A stretch of DNA of 64,000 bases. Source: Microstegium vimineum (Eukaryota > Streptophyta > Magnoliopsida > Poales > Poaceae). The position numbers and the translations under genes are program-made. This document shows, piece by piece, positions 35,204 through 48,900 of the stretch. The notes under the pieces were generated by a model. The model ran no database searches. It was not told the DNA's origin and worked only from the letters and a program-made list of their open reading frames with translations. The stretch is taken from contig CM039139.1 in NCBI GenBank assembly GCA_022036555.1, forward strand, positions 21,390,981-21,454,980, given 5' to 3'. The stretch's first letter is position 1; each line of letters opens with the position of its first letter.

Positions 35204-35500
35204 CTCCAGCTAACCCTCGCCGCCTCTCCCTCTCCCGCGTCGCCAGTCAACAGCTTCCGCGCGATCGCCGCGGACCGGGTGGGGGATACTTCTGGACACT
35301 CTGCGCCCTTGGGACTCGAGGGTCGGGGAGGAGGGAGGAAGAGGGCTGAGGTCTGGGTCCAGGAGCAGGAAGGCCGGTTTCCAGAGAGGGCGCCCCCCGT
35401 ATGGAAGTGGGCTGTGGGGCAGTGGAGCCAGCCGGCCAGAGACGCGTGGAGCCACCGCTGAATGAGGCGTGGACTGCCAGGTGGGGCCTACCACTGCCTT
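35204..35500 (-). promoter_or_regulatory. ASG2 5' UTR and promoter region
   Basis: A GC- and CpG-rich stretch immediately upstream of the ASG2 ATG, ending abruptly in AT-rich DNA near 35500. No TATA box is obvious, which fits a constitutively expressed gene. Inferred from position and composition only. Confidence 0.4.
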
Positions 35501-35837
35501 TTTTTCATTTATTTTTCCCTTTTATATGCCCTTGGAACTTGGATGAGGTGGTTTTAGGGGCCAACTCACAATGAAAACATCAAGTTGACTTTAAAATTCT
35601 TATGGCTAAATTAGTTGTCAACAAAAACATAATTAGCATTAAAAAACAGTTTAACATTTTTAGTAGACCCGAATATTCGGGCCACTTCTTATTGATAGAA
35701 AACATTAATGCTTTTATTCTATGGCCCTAGTCTTATCCCTAATTACAGTGGATAAATTATTATTTTTTCTATGGCTAAACATAATCAGCACTAATAATGT
35801 AATGGCTCTAGTATTTGGTCAATCCTGGTCCGCCCTT

Positions 35838-35994
35838 GGGGCTTAGGCAACCGCTAACCTTCGTGTCCAATGAGAGTTTAAATGAGACGTCATGCTAGAT
35901 TTTGTTTTTATAGATTTAACACTTTCTTGGAATTCTTTTTAACGCGATAGAAACATCAAATTCTAACTTAATGTTAATGTTTGTGATGCCACTT
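35838..35994. repeat. Left part of an older tandem duplication, split by the LTR
   Basis: Sequence from TTAGGCAACCGCTAACC through AGAGTTTAAATG, TTTTTAACGCG and GAAACATCAAATTCTA to the CACTT at 35990-35994 is repeated, diverged, at about 38230-38380. The remainder of this copy continues at 38139-38210, on the other side of the LTR. Confidence 0.75.
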
Positions 35995-38138
35995 TGAAAG
36001 GACCTAATTGGTCTAGAGGGGGGGTGAATAGGCGTATCTAAAAACTTATCGCAAAGGCTAACCGAAATAAATGCGGAATTAAAACTATCGGTCTAGCCAA
36101 AGCAACACCCCTCTACTTAAAACACTAGCACCTAGCAAATTATGAAAAGAAAGCTTACTAAGGTGTCGGGCTAGAAAGCTCACCTAACAAGTCTAGGTTG
36201 CAAGGTCACACAAACCTAAGCAACTAGTACTCTAAGCAAACCGAGAGCTCCTACATATGCTAGTGAATACAAAGCGCACAAAGCCTAAGCTCACTAGTAA
36301 TGCTCAATAGCAAGGCTACACAAACCAAACTAGAGAGCTCAAAAGCTTAGCTACACAAGCTAAGAAATGTGACTAACAAGGCTACACAAGCCAATTAGTC
36401 ACTCAAGAGCTACTTCTATGCTACACAAGCAAGAAGGTAACTAGCAAGATACACAAGCTATATTAGTTACTAAAGCAACCACTAAACACTAGCACAAGTA
36501 TGAAATAATAAGTATAAGATAGTGAATAGAGAGTGCAAACCACTGATTTGTACTACCGGCAGTAGGACCGGTACTACCGGTGGCACGCTGTAGCTCCGAG
36601 ATCCAAGGAAGATGAGCTTTGAATCCGGATCCGAGCTTTTTCCCACACTCCTTGAGGTAGAGGGTGATGATGTTGAGCTTTGCTTGGATTGGTTCCTCTC
36701 CAAATTATAGATCGGACCTTCCCAACTTATGAACTTTGAGGGAGAGAGGAAGAACACGAAAAACACAAGAACAAAGGATAGTCAAAGCTATCTCCACAAC
36801 ATCAAGCACGCGAGACTCAAGATTTATACCGAGGTTCGGCCCCCACAAAGGAGTTCCTACTCCTCGTTGTTGAGGTGACCACAAAGGTCGGAGTCTCTTC
36901 CACCTCCTTGCCTCCCTCAAGGAACCACAAAGGTTAGCCCGAGGTTTCCACTAAGGATTGAAGGGGTAATACAAACGATTCAGGGTGCCCTCACAAATGA
37001 ATCAACACGGGCAACCACGAAGAACAACTAGCCGGCTAGGATTCCAAGAATCCAAGAGTAACAAATGTAAAGCAAACCGACAAGAAGAGGAAATCGAATG
37101 CTCAAGTCGTAGATCGATCCTCTCCACACTCAAATCTCACTTCTCTCTCACAAATCCACCATGGATTGAAGCAAAGGAGCATAGGGGGGGAGAGAGACAC
37201 TTGGGACCCTTTTTCTCAGGTGTAGGAGTGGAATAATGGGGGTAGTGGCTGCCCCACAGGAAGGGGCGGCCTATTTATTCCCGTAGCTCCGAATGCACTA
37301 CCGGTACTACCGGTGGTGTCCCATCGATACTACCGGTTCAAGATTTCCGACCGTTGGAGCCTTCTGACCGTTGCACAAAGTTAGCCAGACCGGTACTACC
37401 GGTAGTTCATTTTTCAGCACAACTTCAGCACCCAGCTAAGCCTTTGCACCCTAGCAGAAACACATCTTCTAAGTGCCCGTGAGTGCAAGGTATCTCTCGA
37501 ACGCATAAAGACTTATGACATGAGCACTCTTATCCTCATCAAGCTAGTCTACTATGCATCCCTCTTGATAGTACGGCTTTTCCTATAACTTAACCCGGTC
37601 AAACACTTCTCTAAACAACTATGACCGGTGAAATGAAATGCTCTAAGTTATACCTTTGCCTTGTGCATTCCTTTTTATCTCCTTCTCCAATATTGATGCA
37701 ACCCATGCACCAACCTATCACAAATGATATGATTCACTTTATATCATCACGTGACATATTGGTTCATCGATCTTGACTTCACTTGCCCTTCACCGTTGCC
37801 TTTCGTCCATCGGTGTCAAGTCTTGCTCAACCTCCCGCCACGCGGTCAAACGCTTCAAGCCTCCAACTTGCCCTTCACGCTTGCAACCGGTCCATCAAAC
37901 TAAGTCATGCCTTGACCTTCTCCACCTTGTCACATGACTCCATGTCATGTTTCATATGCAATGAGCTCCTTCATCATCAAGTTGAGCACCATCAATATGC
38001 ACAAGCCATCTCTCCATGACTTTATTGGTTGCTCACACCTGTGTACCTAAGGACTAAATCACCTGTGTGTCTCACATTAAACACATATTAGTCCACCTAA
38101 GTTGTCACTCAATTACCAAAACCAAACATGCACTTTCA
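35995..38138 (-). mobile_element. 2.1-kb solo LTR (gypsy-like)
   Basis: It is bounded by TGAAAG (35995-36000) and CTTTCA (38133-38138), inverted TG...CA ends, and flanked by a perfect 5-bp duplication CACTT (35990-35994 and 38139-38143). Read on the minus strand it begins TGAAAGTGCATGTTTGGTTT, a start I recall from large grass gypsy LTRs, and ends with CACCCCCCCTCTAGACC then GGTCCTTTCA. It has no pol domain and no primer-binding site, hence solo LTR. Internal GC-rich palindromes of ACCGGTAGTACCGG type occur near 36553-36585, 37297-37335 and 37390. Confidence 0.8.
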
Positions 38139-38440
38139 CACTTTTATCCTAAAAAGAATACAATTCACAATGTTCATCGCAGCTAATAAACTGGCTCATG
38201 TTAGTACATGTTTGAATTTCTAGGCATCAACTGGGATTAGGCAACCGTCAACCTTTGTGTCCAGTGAGAGTTTAAATGGGACGGCCATTTTTTTTATAGA
38301 TTTGTCACTTTATTGGACTTCTTTTTAACGCGGCAGAAACATCAAATTCTATGTCAATGTTAATGTTTGTATTGTCACTTTATCCTAAAAAATACAATTC
38401 ACCGTGTTCATCTGCAGCTGATAAACTAGCTCATGTTATT
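38139..38440. repeat. Right part of the split duplication and its second copy
   Basis: 38139-38210 (CACTTTTATCCTAAAAAG...CTCATGTTA) completes the first copy; 38230-38440 is the second, with the same order of motifs: GAGAGTTTAAATGGGAC, CTTTTTAACGCGGC, GAAACATCAAATTCTA, CACTTTATCCTAAAAAATAC and CTCATGTTA. Confidence 0.7.
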
Positions 38441-39908
38441 TTATTTTATTGTCACCATAACTGATAGACAAGATTGATGAGTTCAAGTGAACAGGACGAA
38501 TTTTAAATCTACATATAATCAAATTATCAGATGTTTACAATTTATATAAAAAAATAATACTACTCTTTCCATCCCAAGTTGTAAGACGCACTATATCTAG
38601 ACTAGAGAAGAACATCTTATGTGATCCATTTTGCTTTGATCGCATAATATCTTTTGTGATTTTTTAATTAATATTTCTTCTCGAAAGGCTACATTTAACT
38701 GTTTAACCCCCAAAAGGTTTTCAAAACATGAAAAAGAAATCATCTAAAATCCAGATTCAAAGAAGTATTTTATCATTCCGCTTAAGTATTATGGTGAAAA
38801 CAGAAGTTCTTTCACAAAGCATATACAAAAAATAAGGTTTTAAATTTGAAAATAAACTCGAAAGGATTCAAAACGTGCTTAATTTTGCAAGGATGATGCA
38901 CATGTATACACTCCATAACTTGCTAAGAATTATTTGGGCTGTTACAATTATGCATTTGCCTATGTTTTTGGCTTTTTGCATAGACATATATAAGTATTTG
39001 TAAAGAACGAAGGCCATGATTCCCCATGAAAATTTCAAAAAATAGAGATCATCTTTATATAAAAAATAGAGAGCGATTTAGAGGATCTGCTGAGGGCTGT
39101 CCCTATTCTGAGGATCTAAATAGTTTGAGAGCCTGTTTAAAGATTCAAATTTCGATATGGTTCTTCAGGTTTGGTCGAATATACAATAGAGCATATTTCA
39201 GAAACTGAACTGCAACATTGAGGAATTGATGTATGCGATAAAAAAAATTGTCCAACATTTTTCTTCCCTTCCAAAACTTCTTCTCTATCGGCTCTACAGA
39301 TATGTACACAGTTAGCAATTTACTTCAGTTTGACATGGATCACACTAATACAAAGTGATGTACAATGCCAGGAGAGGAGAGATCTCGCCCTTCACAGGGG
39401 GTAAAAAAATTACTGAACATCTACAGAGGGAACCGCCCGGTCACAGTGCCAAGCTAGCTGCAAAAATGCTGATGTAAGGCCTCCTCGCTTCCTCAGACAT
39501 TACCTCTTCCCTGAGTGCATTTCTTCTGCTGTTTCCCCCGTGCGTTGCCGCAGTGGTGTCCAGCAACGTCATTGATATTTGAACTGTCCTTGCCTCCACT
39601 TCACCGTGATTACTATCAAACGGTGATCCCAAGAATCATGGTGTCTCTCAAGTTTCCTGTGATATGCGCCTTTGACTGAATCTTCCCAAGCCAAGCAAAC
39701 TTCTATAAAGGCAAAGCATAATGCTGATGCCCAGACATTATCAGCCTTGACAATGAGTGACAGTCTCCGAATCACAATTGCAAATGACCTACATAGTTCA
39801 CAGATCAATAACGCAGTTCATCATCAGACCACAGTTGGCTGGTGTTCCGTAGTGCTTCAGGGAAATTATCAGTTAGAACTTAACTTACATGTCATTAGTG
39901 TAAAGCAG
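38441..39908. other. Intergenic and ELL 3' flank
   Basis: AT-rich. A partial Stowaway-like end (TACTCTTTCCATCCCAAG) lies near 38563. The part nearest 39909 is presumably the ELL 3' UTR. The open minus-strand frame at 39569-39808 lies outside the ELL reading frame and is not called as a gene. Confidence 0.4.
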
Positions 39909-42900
39909 TTACTCATTTGAATAGGCTTCTGTAAAATCTTTAATTCTTCGCTTAATAATCTAGGGTAACAAAAACAAGGAAATTAGAAAGCAGATAACTA
40001 GAATGGCCGAAGTAGAATTTGGTATAATCAGTTGCATAATAAACTATTACTCATGATATAACAAACCTGCAGTTCCTCATGAAGCAAAATGAAAACCTTC
40101 TTCATCAATTTATGCCTCTGCAGGAGATAACATTCACAATCACACTTTAGAACTTCAGTTATTAATCAAGAGTTAAATAAATAGCTGAGTTGTTTAATAG
40201 TATCCCTTAATAGCCCCAATAGCAGAGTAGTTATTTGTTGGATAAGGATGCATGTAGATAGAAAACTTTTAAGACAAGAACACAGAATGAGGACCATTTG
40301 GTCCCGCCCCCCGGCCACGAAGAAGCAGGGATTCATGTTAAGTATATTGGTAGGGAAGGCAGAAAGCATACTGCTCCTGATTCACGATACATGTCTCTGA
40401 GTCTTTCCACAGTGTTATAGTACTGTTCCTTGTCTCTTTCTTTCGCAACATTGAGATCATCCTGAACCTTTAAAAATTCTGACCTGCATTTCAAAAAAGA
40501 AAACAGTTCCAGGAGATTGTTATGTTATGGACTAACGGAAAGAAAAATGAAGAGCAGAATGATCTTCAAACCACGTACTTAGTTTTGTCTATCTGACTGT
40601 TCAAGTAAGAATAAACCCCATACTTCTCATTGTACTCCTGCACATAATCTTTGTATCTGGAAAAGAATATAATCAATGGGTTGTATGCATAAAAAACAAA
40701 AGTTATTTTGTTAAAAAAAAAACAACAAAAGTTATTTGGAAGTCAAAAATTGACAGCTAAGAGCATCAACAATTTGCATTTAATGAACAATACTTTTTTG
40801 CGAATTACACAGTACTCCTAGTCTTCTACAACGCAAGCACTCACAACGCACACACACTCACCCCTACGAACACACGCACGCAAACCCTAAATTATACAGA
40901 CACCTTATTGAATGTAGGAATGATCATACTACCTATAGTATCTTAGACAACACATGCAAATTAAAGAGCCTATAAAAATGCCTCAAGCATTGGGACACTG
41001 GTCGAAGCGTAAACAGTTTTAAGAGTAAGGGGGGAGGTCAAAGGCATTATAAATTGGAAAAAGTCTACTTACCCCCTGAACTATTGGGCTGTGTCTAACC
41101 TTGGCCCCCAACTACAAAACCGGGTATTCTACACTCTAAAGTTTCGCAAACCAGACAACGAACCCCCTAGGGCGGTTTTGGGGGGTGGTTTCGCTGACGT
41201 GGCGTCCAGCGTGTGAGCGGTATTAGCGTCCATGGCCACTGACGGGTGGGTCCCACCTGAATACTCCATCCCTTCGCATGCTTCACGGGAAGACCAAATT
41301 ATGCACAGGTGGTCGCGTGGCCGTCGCCGTCGCAGCCGCATACTAGCGCTCGTTCGTGCCACAAGACGAAGGCAAGAGTGAGGCAGGCAGGCTGCCTGAT
41401 GGTCGAGGACGAAGGCTCATCCTAGCTCCACAACTTCTCCGCCATGTCGGTCCACGCATCCCCCGGCGGAGCGTCCCCGGTGACGCAGCCGTGGCTGGCG
41501 CTGGAGCTTCGTTCCGACGAACGTGGCCTCTGCCTCATCCACCTCCTCAACTGCGCGGCCGCTGCGGCAGCAGGGCGGCTGGACGCCACCAACACCGCGC
41601 TTGAGCACATCGCGTCGCTGGCGTCCCCTGACGCCGACGCCATGCAGCGCGTGGCTGCCGCCTTCGCGGAGGCGCTGGCGCGGCGCGTTCTGCGCGCGTG
41701 ACCCGGGCTGTGCCGCACGCTGCTTCTTCTCCATGCGAGCCCCACGCCCGCAGAGCTCGTCACCGCGACCTCGCGGGCGGCTGCGGACATGTCAGGCGGG
41801 CACAGCTCCGGCGAGCACGAGCGACGTGACGACGGGGCTTCGGTGTGCGTGACCAAGTCGTGCAGGTTCGGCTCTAGTGGGCACGACCTTGCGGGTGGGT
41901 GCGGGCCTGCGGCCATGCCGGACAAACGCGGGCGGGGCTCCGGCGGTCACGACGGCGTGGTGCGGCTTCGGGCTGCGGGTGTACACGCACGCCCATGGCC
42001 GTCGCAGCGCCAACATGAGCAGGCTGCATCCCATCCAATCGTATCCAACATGAGCACGCGGAGACGCACGTTGTTCCGGCGGCCGCAGCGTACGTCGTGA
42101 TGAGAGGCAATGCACGAAGGAAACGGAGGAAGCTGACGAAGGTAGCAGCAAGGTATTGCAACACAGCAAGCACACGCTGAGAGCTGCAACAACTTTCCTT
42201 GTGGACGCGGCTCTGCGCAACGTTGGGCGGCTCGGGCTCGCCGGCCGGAGAATGCTCCGGCGCACGACGGCCCAGGACGAGGTGTCAGAGAGGTCGACAA
42301 GGCGGAGGATGTGCTGGTGGCCCAAGGAATCGGCCCGGGACTGCTCAGAGGCGGTGGATTTGGGGCGGTGGTGCGGTCAGCCGGAAGCAGAGGAGACGCC
42401 ACCGCGGTTGGCGTTCACGCGCTGGGCGAGCACATCGTAGGCGAGCGAGGCAGAGGGTCGTCGACCTCGGCGGCACCGACGCCACGCAGTGGCTCGAGCT
42501 GCTCCACCTCCTGATCGTGTGGCTCGAGGGACTGCCGCACATCCACCTCGCCGCTGTGCACGAGAACACGGACGTGCTCACGCAGACGGACATGGTGCTC
42601 GCCAAGGAGGCAGAGCAGCTGGACGTGCCGTTCCAGTTCAACCCCGTCGTGTCCCGGCTCGAGGCGCGTGAAGACCGGCGAGGCGCTGGCGCCGTCACCT
42701 CCAGCCTGCAGCTGCACTGCCTTCTGGCCTCCGACACAGACACCAGAGCAGCAACGGCAAGCGGCAGAGGAGCACGGAGGGAAAGGGAGAAAACAGAGGA
42801 GGGATGGGGGCATCCTGACAGGTGGGGTCCACCCGTCAGTGGTCATGGACGCCATCTCTTTCGCCAGCATGGAACACCGCTCACATGCTGGACGCCACGT

Positions 42901-45900
42901 CAGCGAAACCACCCTCCCAAACCGCCCTAGGGGGTTCGTTGTCCGGTTTGCGAAACTTTAGAGCGTTGAATACCCGGTTTTGTAGTTGGGGGCCAAGGTT
43001 AGACACGGTCTAATAGTTCAGGGGGGTAAGTAGACTTTTTCCATTATAAATTTATATAATTGCCGGTCCAGGCCTGCTGAATAATTCAATCGTTCTAAGA
43101 TTTGTACCAGTAGAAATGACTAGAAGGTAAGCTGGACTGCGAGGGAACCCAAAAGAAAACAAAAGAGAACAGAAGCATATTCTAGTCTGATAAATACCAC
43201 ACAACTTACTAATTGAAAGATCTGTAGGAATATCCAAGATCATATCAAATAGTTCGAGAGCAGGATAAGTCAGTCTATCATCATACTTATAGCAACAAAA
43301 GTAGAGAAGTCAAAATGCACTAAACAAAATACTTCAAGGAGATATAAAACTGGCATTGTGGAGGATATTGGAACTTACTGTGAGAAATCTTTTATTGGAC
43401 CTTTAAGTTCCGGTGCATCTTTATCATACTTGGAGAAAAATAAATTATCATCATCTGAAGAACTGTCCCTTCTCTTCCTACCTGTCTCTGTCTCAATCAA
43501 AGAATTGTTCCTACTTCTTTCCTCATTATCTGATGGGGACATTGATTTCTGCATTCGAGACACTATGACATTATTCGTACCATTCTGTGGAAGCCTTGAG
43601 GTTGATTTCTTCTTCTGCGTATCAGCATACTCTAGCACTCCACCATGTGCCATCCTAGTTTCCTTTTTGCTTGTTTTTTCTCCTGACCTGTCTGGATATA
43701 TTACATTCTCAGAATCTGAATTATCAATCCTTGGCAAATGCTGGCTGTCTGGAAAATTCTCTCTTTGCTGAGGCCTATTATCATCAAACTCATACCCTGC
43801 TGCCTTCCTGGGAATCCCTTCCTGGTTTATATGGCCTCCAATTCCATATTCTTGAGGTGAAGGTTTCCTCTTATCATGATAGACGGTTGCTGGAGCCTTC
43901 CTGTCATTCATACTGGGGTAGGAGTTATTTACACTGGTTAATTTAGCATCTAGCGACTTTGAGGAACTATTTCTCTCAAATTGCTTCCTTATCCTTCCAT
44001 CGTCATTTTCCAAAGAAGTTTCACGAAGTTCACCCAACTCAAGATCAGAAAGCTCTCTCTGGAGCTTTTTTTTACCATAAGGCGATCTCTCAACATTATC
44101 TCTTTGTGAATTTGATGGCTCACCATTACTTTCGTTAGATTCAGGAAAAGCAGTTATCTCATCAGGCACAACAAATTCTCTGGAACTTCTGATTAAATTC
44201 ATGGAATTTACATTGACATTAGCATCCTTCGAACGCTTAAGCATTTTATCATCACTAAGAGGATTCCCATGTCTACTCCTTTTTCTCATGGAAGAGTCAT
44301 CAGAGCCATCAAAATTGGCATGGTGATCTACACCATGTGAATAACCTGGCCCAAAGTCACCATCCATACCATGCCATGGTTTCTGCATCTTATCTGATTT
44401 TTTCTTCGAACTTGATTTCACAGTATTTTCTTTTGTTCTCTCAGAGTGCATTGTTGGGACAGGTAAATTTGGATTCTGATCTATCCTCTGTAAATTTCCA
44501 GGAGCTGAAGGTCTTCCTTTCATGGCAGGACTGCTATCTCTGGAAGCATCGCGGCTAACATTCCCTGTCTCCTTGTTCAACTTATCATTGGTACGTTTTT
44601 CAGGGGGTAAACTTCTTTTGTGATCCGATAAAGGACCTATTGGCGATGCTATGTCAGCTTTGACCTTTTTGGCACTCTCAGGTTTTGCTGTGGAGTTCTC
44701 ACTACCAGACCTTTTTAATTTGGGTTTGGCAATACTCACTGGGCCAAGTTTTGATTCATCCTTTGATGTTGATTTTCTCTTGTTGCCATGCTGCGCTGTC
44801 AATTGACCAGCCTCCCCCTTGGGTGAGTTTTCACTGGCTGTTATCATGGAGTCATCAAAAAGGTTGTCCAGAAAAGACATTTCATTATACTTGTTATCGC
44901 CTCCGACAGAATCCATTCTGGTGTCGTCATGTTCTTGCTTTCCGGCTTGTTCAGGTTGCCAGCACTAAAGTCCTCTGCTCCTGCATCATCATTGCTGGTA
45001 TTTAAATTATTCAGATCAATATGAGGTGATGTACTTCTGTAGTCCAGATTTGTTCCAATGTCAATTTGTTCATCATCAACATCAAGTCTTGTCAAATCTC
45101 TTGGTGACGAAGACAAATTAAGGTCATCTACTACTTTTGTGTGTGCTGTATTTGCTTTGTCATCATCACTTGTTATATCAACAATTGCATCAGATCCTTC
45201 CTTGCTGCTTGATGAGGCGTCACTGTCACTATCGCTGCTGCTCCCACTACCAGTTTCCGCAGCACTTCTGCTTTGGCTCCCACTATCACTTCCACTGTCA
45301 CTACTGTCACTATCACTATCGCTATCACTTCCACTGTCACTAGAAGTTCCGGCCTTACCTTCACTGTCATTACTGAGTTTTCCATCTGTTGCAGCAACTG
45401 GGGAGCCCAAAATGTCAATCCTCTCACATATATCAGGATCATCAATCTTTAGGCTTGGAGCAGATTCCTCAATGTTTTCACTGATGGATCTGCTAGACAC
45501 AGCAATAGATGTTTGTTAAAGCATTATAGTAGAATTACAGACATTGTAGGGATATAATTGTCCAAAGCAGCAGAAGGAACATAAGAAAACCTTGTTCTGC
45601 AAGATCAGAGAGAGAGAGAGACGGAGAGTGAGGGAGGGAGGAGAAGGACCAGAGCTTGGACTCGAGAAAATGATAATACCTTACTCCTTCAGATGGATGC
45701 CTTTTAGAGCTTTCTACCTCCAGCCCTGGTTTGAGAACATACCTCTCAGGTCCTTGGTAATTTGCAATCTGAAAGGACATCCAAATGTCAAGTGGGTTTA
45801 CTCCATATTCCTTCAAATTTTCCTAATTGGGAAAGGGCGTGGTAAAAAATGTTTGATTACTCACATTCTTGATGATGCTCTCTATTTTCTTTGGTGCATT

Positions 45901-48900
45901 TGGAAATGCATCTGCAGCAGCTTTCTCCAATGCCTGCATATGATTCATAACATGTGAGCACAAAATCAGACAAATCTCTGTGGAATATTAAGTGAAATGT
46001 GCAATTTAAAATCAGGGGGGAATGGAATATGACATCCATAAGCATCTACAAAGTATGATAAAACGAAAAAAAGTGTTTGCTGTACATAACAAACAAAAAC
46101 ATTTGCCGTGTATGATTGAGCAAACAAATGTTACTGTGCACTATGTTCAAAAGGTAAAAGAGAAATAATCAAACCACAAGATCGAGATACAATGCCACTT
46201 GATGAAAGCACCAAGATACAAATGGTTTGACAGCCAAAGGAAAAGGCAACAAACTCTGCAGAACTGTAAGTTCTAACACATTCAACTATAATAAGGTATG
46301 AGTCTTTACAAAGAAGTGCAAGGAAGTTTCTGAGTACTTCTCCCATTTGCACATGAACTTGATTAATATCATGTGATTCATGCTCAGAGAGATAAAGAGA
46401 GATTTATTACCTTTAGGCCCATTCCTTTCGGATTTTTTGAGAGCAAAGATATCAAGTAGCTTCGCACTTCATTTGTATTATGATCCACATTTGCAGTATG
46501 AGAACTTGCTCGGCGATTTATAACCTTTGTTAGACATCTTACTTGCAGTTGATTTCTCATATATACTGGTTTCCCCTTTGTTCAAATCAAAAGGTGTTAT
46601 GACTTCATTGTTTGCATCTGATCCAGCAGGAAACGAAGGATTGCTTGCTCCAGGTTGTTCAGGAGAAGGTGCAGGTGAACTTGAGATATTCCCTTTGGGA
46701 ATATTGTTAGATAACTTCACCTTGGAAACTGATTTGGTTGGGATGATAACAGCAGCTGGAGCAGACGAATAAACGATACAGAGTTAAACATAACAAATAC
46801 AACAAAGAAAAATATGACCCAGCAGGATTCAAACCTTTATTCTTCTTTAAAAATTCATTCTTCTGCTTCCAGTGCATCCTCCGCGGATTACCTGGAAGAA
46901 TCACAGCAGTAAATTGTAATTACAGCCATCAACATTAGCCAATTGAGAATTGGTATTTAGTATTGCACATAGAAAATTCTAACATAGAATAATCACGCAG
47001 CAATGTGCATTTGTATCCTGAATGCAGAATCCAGGTAGTGATCATAAACTCATAATATTATGTTGAGAAAGGAAACCTGAGGCATAGTTGAAAGGAAATA
47101 CCTTCTACAGCTGCAGCAGCCATTGACTTGGCCTGACTCTTGACAGATGGATTAGCAGGGTCCAGCACGATTGATCTACAGCCGGAAAAGTTAATAGGAT
47201 ATATAAGCAGCTGAGAAGAAAACTACAATATCATAAAACAGAATTTTTTGAAATCCTACATATCAGGATTATCATAAATCAATAGAAACCAAGACGGTTA
47301 TAGAACAGGGAAAGCAGACAAACTTTCGAGATTTTGAGAGACGTTCAGCCTCCTCTGAGCGCATTTTCACAAGGTTCTTTGTTGATTCATCCAAAATGCG
47401 TTGCACATTCACCTTGCGCCAAGCAGAGCCACACTCCAGAAGCAACCCATTTCCATCCTCTCCACTCTGACGTTCTTCATAAATATCACACAATTCGCCA
47501 CGTTCAGATGCCCAGGTGAATTTGAATTCTTTACCACTAACATCTATAACCTGGTGCAGGAAAAAAGATTTGAGTACTCCAATTGAAACACTAAATGTAC
47601 AAGTGAATCATCATGTTGAAAAAAGTTCTCATGTCAAACAAATCTAGTTTGGATCCGTAGGGCAATTTAACTAAGCACTGTAACCTTGAAATTATTTAAA
47701 GCATCCTTCACTCAACCTCCACAATTTCAGTTTGGGCTGGACGTTCAAGACTAAATGAATGGGTGTGTTCTTTGTTGTTTCAGCAATACTGAGAGAGAGA
47801 GAGAGAGAGAGAGAGAATTGGCAACTCATAAAAGACAAGAAAAAAATCTGCTAGGAGAGAGGGGGACCCCATCCAATCTGCAGGCCAGACGGGTCTGCTT
47901 ATACTTCAGAGCTGATATTTCAACTCCTGATCCACAGTACAAAGGTAATTGAAATATGAAATTATTGTGCTAGATTAGGTCTGGAACACCATTAAGGGAA
48001 GATTTTCAGCAGTTCAGAAGTCCAAATCCATCCAAAAGTAACACCACCAAATCAAATACCATGTAAGAACTAATTGTACAACGATAAACAATGAAAATGT
48101 GGACACGGAACAAGAAAATGAACTGAACTGCAAGAATCATCAAATAAGCAAGGTGCTAATGTGGAGCAAGAAATTTAGCTGAACTGAAAGAATCATCAAA
48201 TGATAAATGTGCTTGTTCCAATCAGTCTAAAATAAATAAGAATAGCCAGAAGTCTAGGGACCATAACGCATGGGAAAACGCAAGATTCCTGAGGAAAATC
48301 GCTAAGCAAAGTCCCAACCAAACAATATGAATGTCCAATGACAATGTAATAAGCATTCAACTTTGCCCCGACAAATCAAGGTAAGTGCAAAGTAAGCAAC
48401 GGTGTGCCTTGAAATGGGAGCATAAGACACAGCAATGATATGAAGGCTTGAATTGAAAATTACTAAACCAAATGCCGTTTGACGCATCTAAATCATATAC
48501 ACTGAGACAGGAGCAATGCAAGGTCGCTGTTCGAATCAAAATACCCCAAGATCATCACACGAGATGAAGAAAATCGTCATTAATTTGAAGGACACCTAAC
48601 AGAGATCATCGTGCGCTGACAATCCAAGCTATCTCGCCAGTACCATGCTTAAATTTGAATGTTGTGAATGCAAATTACAGAAGTCACTCAAACCCAGTAA
48701 AAGTGCGAAAAGAAGGAAAAACAACTTACCAGGATATACCGTGTACTGATAAAAAGTATCTAAATTTGTTAGGTTAAAACTTAAGAGGAACTCAAAAAGG
48801 ACAGACAGAGCTGAAAGCCAGAGGGTGAGGGAAAGCTCACGTTTTCCGACGAGTTGTACATGTTAGGGTTGAACTTGATGCGTGCGCCTCCACCGGCCTC

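Larger units (their letters stand above)
41056..43042 (+). mobile_element. Pack-MULE carrying SCL3-like GRAS gene fragments
   Basis: A 1,987-bp element with terminal inverted repeats of roughly 200 bp (GGAAAAAGTCTACTTACCCC at the left, its complement at the right), visibly about 95% alike. A perfect 10-bp target-site duplication, ATTATAAATT, flanks it at 41046-41055 and 43043-43052. Long TIRs and a 9-11-bp duplication are diagnostic of Mutator-like elements. The GC-rich interior holds host-gene sequence and no transposase, which defines a Pack-MULE. It sits in intron 8 of ELL, in opposite orientation to the host gene if read in the sense of its GRAS fragments. Confidence 0.92.

Noticed and set aside
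41792..42930. Long overlapping open frames on both strands in the Pack-MULE
   Set aside because: GC-rich DNA gives open frames by chance. Only the frames matching GRAS motifs are supported; I see no evidence of a new chimeric protein.
45058..45519. 153-aa plus-strand open frame rich in Ser/Leu
   Set aside because: It is the antisense of the Ser/Asp repeat in ELL exon 8.
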